In this document: positions 48,985 to 59,632 of the stretch, one piece after another
How the letters are laid out: each line of letters opens with the position of its first letter
Position numbering within the stretch: position 1 is the stretch's first letter
Source of the DNA: Solen grandis
Lineage: Eukaryota; Mollusca; Bivalvia; Adapedonta; Solenidae
DNA length: 64,000 nucleotides
Direction: 5' to 3'
NCBI GenBank assembly: GCA_021229015.1
Contig: CM037778.1
Coordinates: 11,566,956-11,630,955 of the forward strand
Made by a program: the position numbers and the translations under genes
The notes under the pieces: model-generated
Databases searched by the model: none
The model's input: only the letters and a program-made list of their open reading frames with translations
What the model was told of the DNA's origin: nothing

Positions 48985-49209
48985 TTAACCCGCATTTTGA
49001 CGCCCCAAATAGGTATCACATAAAGCCTGATCTGCAGAAAACCAGAGTTAAACCTTACCAAATTTAATTACAAAATCCTCATTTCCAGACCACTGAGGAG
49101 CAGCGAACAGCATAAAACCTGATCAGCCTGCGAGTTACTCGCAGGCTGATCTGGTTTTATGCTGTTCGCATATGTCTTTTCATGGTGTCATAATGAGGGA
49201 AAGGCTTAA
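48985..49209 (+). mobile_element. piggyBac-like MITE M1, copy 9
   Basis: The left terminus is shortened (ttaacccgcattttgacgcc), with loss of the ccctcatatagactc part. Centre and right end are well kept. The sequence just downstream resembles that downstream of the 59.4-kb copy. Confidence 0.85.
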
Positions 49210-50284
49210 AGAAATGTTCAGGGGGGAAGCCACATAATGACCAGCCCCTGATAAAGAAGGAACAAGAAATATCTTTAAAAAAGATATTCGGCGTAGGATG
49301 AAAGAAAAACGAGATTTCCAGTCTTCTAGAACATTCCCAGGAAAAGCGCGCGAAAGACCGACGCACAACAAATTTAGTACGCTCTAGAAATAGTTCAGTA
49401 TTTTTTCTATGAAATATACTTATTTATAGACGGTAATACAAAATATAATATCTGTAAATAGGCTTGTTTGATATTTTTTCATATCATTATTGCATATGAC
49501 AATTATGATATAAAAGCGTTATTAGTTGTTTTGGTTTTGGCGAATTAATTTTCAATGAGAGCATCTCGGCAGGCTGGAAGAATTCAATATACATAGTAAT
49601 TAGGGGTTTCATGTCATAACACGGTGGATTCTTTTTTGTTGTTTTAAATCATTTTCACAAAGTAGCATCCCTCAATTGATGGAAAAGGATTGTATTTAAC
49701 TTACTGAAATCACTTTCATGTTAACATCAAAAAGAAAAGTAATAACACCAAGCTGAATGACATAAACAAGCTGCACCCCTTATTTACAGTAATTTTATAG
49801 TCCATAACGATGCGTTAACCAATAACAGGAGTCCTTTTATTCAGCTTAGAATTATTTACCGCTGTTAGCGTACATTTGATTGGTTTAAGATGCGAGTTGA
49901 AATCGAAATTATACAGCTACGCCGAAAAAAGCCCTGCAAACAAACATTCCTGGAACTACTCTTCCTCAGTCTGGGTACTTAATATGCAGTTACAATTCAG
50001 GGTGACCTAGGAGTGTGACATAACACAGGATCAAACCCTCAACCTCCTAAATCTGATAAATTCCTAAATATCCTAACCTTATTGCATATATACTTTACAA
50101 TCTTGTAGTCTTTTAATTGAACTACTTATTCATGTCACCTGATATTATAACAATCCTTAACAACTACAAGCTAAAAAAACTCATTTTCGAATGCAGCTAT
50201 TTTTAGTAACATTTTTACAATTTTCTCTCCCATTAGTCTGAATGCCAAGCATCAGATTGCGTTAATTCATTATTCTGTTTACAG
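49210..50284. other. Upstream flank of the 50.3-kb candidate exon
   Basis: A CpG-containing patch at 49280-49375 (gcgcgcgaaagaccgacgc) stands out from the AT-rich flanks and could be regulatory or an unrecognised exon. The rest is AT-rich. Confidence 0.35.
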
Positions 50285-50468
50285 ATTCACTCCACCGTTA
50301 TATCCTGACACTGTCTCTGAGGAAATGCCCCTTTACTTGGACATGGACAGGACGATGGATCAATGTCAGTGGAAGGATATTTCTGGTGCAGTACTACAAA
50401 AGTATGGAACCAGTCTGGATTCACTTCGACCCTGGGATGGATCGTGTGAAATGTATAATCATGTGTAA
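50285..50468 (+). CDS. Candidate 3'-terminal exon of an unrecognised protein
   Basis: A clean acceptor (ttctgtttacag, AG at 50283-50284) is followed by one base completing a codon and then 60 sense codons ending at TAA 50466-50468. The peptide has coding-like composition: it starts FTPPLYPDTVSEEMPLYLDM, contains DQCQWKDISGAVLQKYG, and ends SCEMYNHV. Met codons are internal (residues 4, 20 and 24 after SEE begin the run), Cys lie at 27 and 54, and there is no signal peptide or membrane segment. The frame stays open upstream to about 50075 without a Met, so the start must come from an upstream exon or from the internal ATG at residue 14. Base composition here is clearly richer than the flanking AT-rich DNA. 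I do not recognise the family, and no partner exon was identified within the window. Confidence 0.45.
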
Positions 50469-50657
50469 TTAGGGCACAAAGATAGGTAATGTGTGTTCTT
50501 CATTGGACAATAATGTCATTATGCTAGAAAGGAACTAGAATGTGTAGGTTAGTATTAGAACAAGTAATTATAGTCACCCAACACTTTAGAAAGAATATTT
50601 TGAGCCCTGTGATTATCTTCAATTATATCCTTTCAAACAAACATTAAATTTGTTTAT

Positions 50658-50858
50658 AGGTTTTAACGACCTGCTGACATTTTTTCCGTCATTTTGAGCC
50701 TATGTCTACTGGAGACAGATATAGTGCTATATTCAGACACAGTAGTAGCACACCGTAGACATGTGGCATGATACCACAACAAGTCACATTATCCTGACAC
50801 CAGGCCAACAAGTCTTGGAACTAACCTTATATATATTGACAGCCTAGCCTATACCAGT
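50658..50858 (-). mobile_element. tRNA-derived SINE, type 1, 3' half (interrupted)
   Basis: gacagatatagtgctatatt, gtggcatgataccacaaca and caggccaacaagtcttgga in minus orientation, broken at ataccagt by the hAT-like element that follows. Confidence 0.8.
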
Positions 50859-51745
50859 CAGGGGTGGCGAAATCTCATTTCATTTTACTTGTCCACAGAC
50901 AACCAAATTCAAAATTTCACTTGTCCGTAGCAAAACACTGCTTGTCCGTAAATTTTGAAAAACTATTGCTATAAAATATAGAAAAAATGAAATTATATAA
51001 CCACTCTTATAAAATTAATTACATCTATTTAAAGAAACATGAATAAATGCACTTGGTGCTTCTTCCATTATTAAGTCTTAGACATAACAATGAAAATATT
51101 TTAGGCATTAAAAAGCCCATATCATGTTAACAAAAATAACCCTTAAACATTTTTTTTTCCCTGATTGATTTAACATTCAAACTGTTTTAACACCGAAGCA
51201 TCTGCTATTGCCAACAAATTCGGCATTTCGCCTAGCCATCATTGTCGAATTTAAGTCATTGGAGGTCTTTGAGTCATGAGTCTCATGATTATCTACTACA
51301 CATGTTATGTTTCAATATATAGTCTTTTTTTCTTATTAGGTGTTATATATTCGATATTATACCCTTTGTCTCGTTTGGGACGATTTTAAATAAAGAATTG
51401 ATCCGATTTGACAAGAAACTTACTGTCATTGGTTATAATTTGTAGACTATGTGTTAAAGCGCTGACTTTGACCTTTAATTTTCATTTCCTACAAGTTTAA
51501 AAATGAAACCAGTCAAAGCAGAATGGTTCAAAATGCGGATCATCTTTTAAAATGCCAAAAAATAAACATTATTTGGCAGACGCACGTAAACTTCCAGTTT
51601 CGCAAGGGATATACTTTATGGTTAAAATGCTGTAGTTAAGATTTTTAAATTTAAATTTTGTCCACGGACAAGTCAACAGTGAAAATTTACTTGTCTGTCA
51701 CAGGAAATGTACGACAACTCGGACAATGGATTTCACCATCCCGCA
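50859..51745. mobile_element. hAT-like element inserted in a SINE
   Basis: Left end caggggtggcgaaatctc; right end gatttcaccatcccgcag is its imperfect inverse (ctgcgggatggtgaaatc). Subterminal acttgtcc(a/g) motifs occur at both ends. About 887 bp, no transposase frame. The SINE text ccagt is repeated on both sides (50854-50858 and after the right end) before resuming as taacattattcgtgactt, so a target duplication of about 5-8 bp is likely, eroded. Confidence 0.7.
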
Positions 51746-51746
51746 G

Positions 51747-51822
51747 CCAGTAACATTATTCGTGACTTCTCGATCAAACCCACAACCTGATGCCGGGTGG
51801 ATGCCATCTGGACCAGTAAACA
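51747..51822 (-). mobile_element. tRNA-derived SINE, type 1, head half (continuation)
   Basis: Continues the SINE split at 50858: cagtaacattattcgtgact and gatcaaacccacaacctga match the corresponding part of the other minus copies. Confidence 0.75.
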
Positions 51823-52647
51823 TTAAATTTATATTTTAACTTTAAAATGACAATATTACTAGTTTATATGATGACAACACAATAATTTTGCGGTTTACTT
51901 CAATCTGTCTGTTTTGATGATAGCTTTCTCCCAATATCTTGTTTAAGATTAATAGATTTTATCTAATATATCATATATAATTTTTGCTTACTGTTAGTCT
52001 CTTTACAGTCTCAGAAGAAATACTGTTGGGAGAGGCAAGTATTGGGGCCCCTAAAAACCTGGTTTAACCACCCCAGTATTGGTACCTCTCCTTGGCAGAA
52101 ACTTGGTATTTCTCTATTTAATGAAATGTCCTATATCTGTGGGCTTTTTGTCCATTTTATCTTTACTTGTACCTCATGGCATTGCTGTCCATATATATAT
52201 ATTTTCCATAGGACCTTTTTGTGCTTCATTATATAACAAATACTGTTATAACATATACTACAACATCAAAGACAACCATTTTGCCAGATAGATCAGTATG
52301 ATCTGAACAGCGGTGACTTCTCTGTTCTCATCAAGGTTTTCATCAGTACTGAACAGTACAAGACTTTCCAGATCAGCCATTTAAAACATTTACTCATGGT
52401 TGATCAGTTTTTATACCAATCACAATGGTCATTTCCTAAATCGTAGTAAATTGTTAAATCTTCGATTGTTAGGCTGCTTTAATGTTACCTAATTGTTAGT
52501 TTCTAAAAGAGAGATTATTTATAATACTTCACAATTATTTTTAGTCTGGTATTGTTTGGCTTGGGAAAAGATATAGGAAACAAGATTTTGACAATTGAAA
52601 GTTCATGATAAAGAGGAAGATAAATATCATTGTTGTGTTGGAGTTTT

Positions 52648-52850
52648 CCATTTCAGTCACAAAAGTATAATGGCGTCCAGCTAATTGCATACATGTTGAC
52701 CCCACATTCACAGAGGCATATTGACCACAGACAACTGGAAGGGTTCCTCGCATGTTCTGAGCGACCCTGCCAAGATTCAAACTCACAGCAGTGTGGGGAT
52801 AAGTAATTGTAAGTCAGCAACTATAATCACTCAACCATGGACCCCCAACC
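52648..52850 (-). mobile_element. SINE, type 2, strongly diverged
   Basis: tggcgtccagctaattgc, cacagaggcatattgacca and gcgaccctgccaagattca follow the type 2 order on the minus strand. Confidence 0.65.
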
Positions 52851-55800
52851 AGGGTTCTCAATCTCCATTTAGTGTTGATATTGGACACCATTCCCTCAGC
52901 CAAAAAAGTATGATTTCTCCCCCATATTCAAGCAAAATTCCCCCTACAATTGAAAATGTAAGAGCTCATATGAATAACAAGAATGGTAACAAGTGGTAGA
53001 TAGGTGCACAGTATACCATTTGATTTCCATTTCAATTTTACCAGATAAAGCTACAAGACAGGAACTATTTTGTACATTTTTATCAATGTAATTATTGTAT
53101 AAATGTGCAGCATGAATTGCCTAAAATTCCCCTACTGGAGAGAACAATACAAAAATTCCCCCTCCTGAAGATAGAGGTACTGTTCCCACGAAAAACAGAG
53201 AGAGAGTCCTGCCCACCGATGACCACCTCAATCTTTTTATCAATGAAAATTAGTCCCCCATGGAAATCAATTTATCATACAGACATTATTCAATCAATCT
53301 TTACAGCAAATAATACCTACAATTTGAGACAAAACTTTCATTACATCATTACAGGTAACAAAAGCTGCATTTATTCTAAACTCTTACATCATTACAGGTA
53401 ACAAAAGTTGCATTTATTCTAAACTCTCAGAAAGGAACTGTTGCTATGAAGTCTGTTAACCCTCCTTCTATTTAATAGCTAACGAAATGACAAAACCAGG
53501 AATGGGCATTTCATATGAAACCTGAACTTTCAAAGGCTTCCTGATGAAAAGTATCACTAAAGATGAACAATCTAATGCACCAAGTATAAAACCTGATCAG
53601 ACTGCATATTCCACAAGAAATGATCAAGTCACACTTAAACTCTTGGCAACTTAACATTTCTGTTTGATATGTGTAAAAACGTTCCTAACAAGTATAACCA
53701 TTGCTTATTCCCATTTTTCTGCCATTTCTTTTAAAGGCTGATACTGAGAGGATACAGAAGACTTGGGTAAACGCAATTAAATAAACAGTTCTCCTCATCT
53801 CAATCTAGTTGTGTTCTTGCCTTCCTTCAAAATTTCCACAAATAACACTTAAAACAATGATCAGTTGAATCGGTAAACAAGATTTTCTCCTCTCTATATA
53901 GTGCAATGCATGCTGCCATGTACCTTGAAATACCGGCAAGCATTCTGATGGATGGTGAAAATCGTTGTGCACCAGCATGTATCGCAAATGAATAATCCTG
54001 ATTCAGCAACTTTAAATAAATACAAAAGGATGCAGATGGACAGTATAAGGTTAACAGCATAAAGCAGAACAAGCCAGTCCTTTTGAACTCTCCAATATGA
54101 TCAGGTATCAAGAAAATCACTGCCTTTCTCAAATCTATACATAAACACTGGCTTTTTTTTTATGATGAAGGGGAAGAAGTCCAATGGTATCATCTATCTT
54201 TATTTTTTGATATTATGAGATGGCCAATTTTATATTAGAATATATATTTAGTTAAAACATGTATTTTATGATGGACTGCCCATTCACAGTTTATACCAAC
54301 AACTTATGCTAAACCCTCTCAAAAGTTCCTGGGTTGGACCAGTACTTGGTGCATGGGAAATCCATGAAAAAAAAACATTGCCACCAGCAGGGTAATTGAA
54401 GCTTGCAGTCATGTATTTAGTTGCAACTGGCACATGCAGCCCAATAAAAAATATTTCTAAATCAAAAATCTGAGTGATGGATCAAGTTTTGTGATTTTCT
54501 GGAGCTGTCTGATCATTGGTCTCCTCTGCATGTTTATATATAATATTGAGTTCAGATTCTACACAGATTCTACACAGTCTGCATGGTAAAGAAAAAAAAA
54601 CTTTGTTTCATTTCAAAAACATTTGTATGTGAATATTCATAAGGTTCAAGGTGAAATAATTACATGGCATTAAGTCACAATGTAACTAAATAACAAAAAT
54701 TCATAAATTTCAATACTAAGGACCTTAGTAGTTTATATCAAGCTTTTTTGGTATTATATTTATTATAATTGAGAAAAATCTGTACTTACAGTGTACTATC
54801 TAAATTTAGACCCCAAATTCAGTGTTATACTAGTTCCATCGAATATCATGCAATCCTTAAGTTGAATAGATCTCCATATTGTACACACAGTGGTTTAATA
54901 ATCCAATGTACCCTACACCTTCTTTATAATAACATCTGAATGTTCTTGCTCCAGCTCTGGCACACCCTGTTTGTTATCAGTGAGTGTCACACAAAAAACC
55001 CTCCTGGTCCATGACACTGAACGGCTGCCACACCACAACACACAACAGAACAATCTAAGATACAAAGGTATAAGGGTGCAGTTGGGGAAACAAAATTAGA
55101 AAATCTACCCTTCCATATGACAAGACCTAATATCTACACCAGGGCTAAATTCCCATGCAATCTACAGATAAGGGCTGTCCAACTGTGGCATGGTGGTATG
55201 ACAAATTACTTTGCAGTTGACAATCAACCCCAATCTTGTTTTGTAAAGCAAACAAAAAATACTCACAAATAAACTGCAATTTATCTCCCGGCAAATACAG
55301 GGAGGACCAAAACACACAGGTTGGACTGTGCCTTGAGATATATATCCTGCCACTACCTGGTATATAACTGACTGGTCTGAGGTAGTTCTCACTTCTATCT
55401 CCACAAGAATCGCTAAACTTGTTACGAAAGGCACTAATTTACACTCCTACTGCGTGACATTCAATTTAATTACCATTCAATTAAGGAAAAACTGCAATAT
55501 CAATCCAGTCTAAGCACAAGGAAAGATCAAGGGTCAAGTGCTCAAGTCTATTGAACCAATAAAACTGTATCTGACATTTGATTGGCTGATTAGCTAGGTC
55601 ACAAGACTGTCAAAGCAACACAGGTCTACACTGGACAGATAATGATATAAACATCAAAAATAACCATAACTTGCCTTGCAATGTCTTTAAGCAATTAATG
55701 CAATAATAAAATTGTGACAGTTGAAAGTGCCCCAGGGTTCACTCCTACCCCTGCCAACCTAGTGGGTCAGCCATAATAGCCATACACATGACTCCAAACA

Positions 55801-56945
55801 AATTACCATCCAATGAAAATGGCCCCAGGTCATTTTGAAAGTAAATCACACAGCTGGATGGATCTACTTATCTGGTCACTGGGTACAAATAGCAACAACT
55901 TGTGAGACAAAGTGTGGAAACAAGCCACTGTCCAATCATTCAATAGACAACACCATGTAGATCTCACTTAAAACTGAGTGACCAAGTTCAAGGTCCAATC
56001 ATCCACGCATCACTCAATTTCATTCTTTACACCCCAGTATATTACCACAGAAGCCAGATCAAACTGAAATGATCATTCTTGACAGGTTTTACAGAAGGGT
56101 CGTGAGTTTTAAATATGATAACTCCCGGCTGATTAAGTTTTACTCTAGTTACAAGAAACTTTTTGAACAGCCTCAAATGGTATCAGACTTATGCTAAAAA
56201 ATTATACGAACATGGATTAATTATCCATGGACAAAATTATAAGAGATTTACTCTAACATTAGCTTAAAATATCATTAAAGTCTGCAAAATGTAACATAAG
56301 CATTGTGCATCCAGCACAAAAGGTATGAGCACAAAATAAAACAGATGATCAGAGAAAACAGAGAATATTCCTGGAGCTAGAAATAAACATGATAATATTT
56401 GCTTGCTACAAAAGTAAACTGAAAAACATCAACACATACAGGTAAAACATATAGCCAACAAATACCAGATGATAAAGATTTGCATTTTCTGATGTCCAAC
56501 GCACACGCCCAAAGTCTGTGTGGCCCATCCTTGTATACAATGCATGTATTACTGACTATAATAATCTCTTTAATACACATGAAAGGAATCTTTTATCTTT
56601 GTTTGCAAGCCCTCTACCCATCAGATACAACATTCTAACATCATTTTAGACCTTTATAACCAGATCAGAGTGACAGCAATTGTTTCATTGTTTAATCTGA
56701 CTACATGTAGTATATAGCTTGTTAGTTAACTTGGTTACAATATGGTTTATAGCTTATTGGAGTTAGTCAGGACTGATTTAATTTAAAACCTAGGAATTTT
56801 TTGTATCAGTTCTTAAAATAAGTTACTTTCATCTATTCTACTTCACCAATAATTCCTTGACTGGACCAGTACTTAGTACATTATTAAAGATTACAGCTCC
56901 CTGCTGGGATCATCAAACAATCAGCCCTCACACTCACAGTCAATA
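52851..56945. other. Long stretch without a recognisable gene
   Basis: Minus-strand frames at 53827-54132 (101 codons) and 55162-55434 (90 codons, with a gtgagt donor-like site) were examined; neither has a known motif. The 52.85-53.23 kb piece has paired 'attcccc' motifs that may be a decayed element. Confidence 0.4.
53342..53427. repeat. 43-bp direct duplication
   Basis: tacatcattacaggtaacaa ... ttctaaactct occurs twice in tandem with one base change. Confidence 0.95.
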
Positions 56946-57867
56946 CAGTGAAACCTCGTTAGTCCGGGCTCCATTGTTCCGGAAACCTCGCCATCCGGAC
57001 ACTTTTCTCTTGGAACGGATTTCCACAACGTAAAAATGTTTCGATAATACGGAAATTCGCGTTCCGGATCCGGACATCCATTTTGGGAACCAATCTTCCA
57101 TTTGCTATTTAAAATGACTCGTTAATCCGGGTACCAGTTCAGACTGGATTTCCCACCTACTATTTTTAGACATCATTCGGACTACTCTTTGCGCGTGACT
57201 GTCATAGAAGTCTCACCTGCAGATTGTTTACACATAGCCGCGAGCGCTTCACACTAATCAGTCCAGAGAACAGGGGGCAATTAAGGGCTAGTATAGCCGT
57301 AAGCTACATATATAACTAGCGAGTGAAGAAGGTAAAATTTATTCACAGCTCTAGATGTATGCTGTAAATAAAAGAGACAGAAAAGCCAACCATCCTTTAG
57401 ATCGTCTTTAGTTCATATGTTTTGTTTTCAGTGCGTACATTTAATATTCATTTGTTTGTGACTGTTTTGGCTAAAATAATTAAATCCAGTTCATTTTGCT
57501 CACGAATGCAGAACAAGAAATGGGTCACAATTATGCTGTCACCTACTTAAGGTGTCTTTTTCTTTTCTTAAAGAATGCTGATGTCAAGGATGGATTTAAA
57601 CAAAATTAAACCATCATTTGTAAACATCAATTTAAATACATAATCATATATAGACATATAATAATCATATAATTTTAAATATAATTATTATTTATGGAAA
57701 ACAAACAAACACACACACACACACACACACAGTGTACAATGAGAAAGTATGAAGGAAAGAAAGAAAAAAGAAGAAGAAAGATATGGATTGATTCATTAAT
57801 ACGGAAAATTCATTAATCCGGAAATTTAAACAAGGACCAAAGTGTCCGGACTAATGAGGTTTCACTG
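56946..57867. mobile_element. Tigger/pogo-like non-autonomous transposon
   Basis: Terminal inverted repeats cagtgaaacctcgttagtcc (left) and ggactaatgaggtttcactg (right) differ at one base, extend to CCGG, and are flanked by TA on both sides (56944-56945 and 57868-57869). These are Tc1/mariner-pogo hallmarks. 922 bp with no long frame, so it is non-autonomous. Several further 'ttaatccgg/gataatacgg' motifs lie inside. An (AC)n run is at about 57709-57731. Confidence 0.85.
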
Positions 57868-58107
57868 TATATGTACTGAAATCACCCTTTAAAAGTAGTT
57901 AAAATTATTGTACTATCTCAAACACCATACATGAAATTCTCCATGTCAGAAATAGACCCATCTCATCCTGGACAGAAATAAATGTATCTCGGTTATTGCT
58001 GGACCTGTCTCAGTTACCATGAATCTTTATCTTAGTTATTACAACCCTTCCAGTATAACAGGCATGCCTTCTCCACCACCCAATACACATCCCCATTCAC
58101 TTCAAAT

Positions 58108-58515
58108 TAGAGGTGTGCGGTTTTACTGGTATGTCGGTAAACCGTGGTCCGAAGCAGCTTGTGGTACAAACCGGTACAAGGAAAAAATACCGGAACTTCA
58201 GTGGTTCCCATATTACGAAAACAAACAATTACAAATTTTCAATACATTTGTTGTTACGGTATAACAACATCAAAAACCTGCATAGATATGATATTAATGT
58301 ATCAATTTCCATTTAAATATTAGAAAATACATTATTAGTTGAAAATATTCACTCATAATAAATCATGGCCTTATCTTGTTCTCCTTTGCAAAATTTTAAT
58401 ATATGATTATGAATAGTCTTCAACACAAGTCCTGGAATACATTGTGTGGTATATTGGGTACATACCGCAATATTTACCTAAAAACCACGGTATACCATGG
58501 TATATTTCCAACCTG
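58108..58515. mobile_element. Possible hAT-like element with 'accggta' motifs
   Basis: Starts tagaggtgtgcggttttact, with ggtaaaccgtgg and accggtacaagg motifs. Ends with aaaccacggtataccatggt, in partial inverse relation to the start. Ends and target site are not defined. Confidence 0.35.
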
Positions 58516-58581
58516 TGGCTCCCAGCTCTACTTCAAATATAGGATCACCACTATTTTTCTGGGTCCATTTTCCCCATTATT

Positions 58582-58677
58582 TATCTGCACTCTATATACC
58601 TACAAAGCATTATCAACACTCTAAAATTCATCTGCACTCTATATACCTATAAAGCATTATCAACACTCTAAAACTCT
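58582..58677. repeat. 48-bp direct duplication
   Basis: atctgcactctatataccta ... tcaacactctaaaa occurs twice in tandem. Confidence 0.93.
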
Positions 58678-59390
58678 GTTAAAGAACTTGTTACTTGCAG
58701 TGTGACGGGGAAATTTTTATACCTAAGACTCAAACATAGGTCACAGTGCTTAGTACAACATTTAACCCCTTTCCCATTGAAATCTATTAAGAAAATGACC
58801 AATGTGACCACCGTAAAACCAAAATCATGTTTTATACAGTATACATGTCTATTCATCAATACCTTGTACAGGTTAAGGTATTATTAGATCGAGAGGAAGA
58901 GATCAAGATTATCCTATGGAGCAAATTTTATAGAAGTACAAGTGAGCTAAGGTTAATGGTTTTTCAAATCAAATATATTGCTAAGCTTACAGCAGACATG
59001 CTTTAACAATCCTCATTTCACAATTTCAACGACTTTCTCTTACCTCAGAAAAACCTCCTGCTTTAAGATATCATTTGTAGCCATGGTTACACCACCTTCA
59101 GTATTTACAAATTTCCACTTGCCAAAGATATAAACTCCAGGCACCATTCCATACCACTCTCACAGCTCTCTCAGATCACTTAAATACAAGCCCTTTCACA
59201 CTATCATAAGCCATTTTACACCATGAAAGACCATTGGAAGCAAGATCAGACTGAAAGCAAGATTTTCTCACATGCCCTTTTTTCAGAAGATTGGGAAAGG
59301 ACCTTAATACTAATGTATATTGTGAGGAATCTTTATATAAGGGAAACAAAAATCTTGGGTATATAGTAAATTTTGGAAAACTGCATGAAT

Positions 59391-59632
59391 TTAACCCTTT
59401 CCCTCATATAGACTCATTTTGATGCACTCAATAGGTACCACATAAAGCCTGATCTGCAGAAAACCACACTTAAACCTTACCAAATTTAATTACAAAATCC
59501 TCATTTCCAGACCACTGAGGAGCAGCAAACAGCATAAAACCTGATCAGCCTGCGAGTTACTTGCAGGCTGATCTGGTTTTATGTTGTTCGCATAGGTCTT
59601 TTCATGGTTTCCTCTATGAGGGAAAGGGTTAA
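59391..59632 (+). mobile_element. piggyBac-like MITE M1, copy 10
   Basis: Full copy, both TTAA-flanked termini and the hairpin intact. Confidence 0.9.

Noticed and set aside
45412..50468. The two candidate terminal exons as alternative endings of one gene
   Set aside because: Entry phases differ (0 at 45412, 2 at 50285), so one donor cannot serve both in frame. They could still belong to one gene through different donors, which cannot be seen here.
53827..54132. 101-codon minus-strand frame
   Set aside because: No motif and no convincing splice sites.
55162..55434. 90-codon minus frame with an internal gtgagt donor-like site
   Set aside because: Could be a first exon, but a single donor match and no family similarity are not enough.
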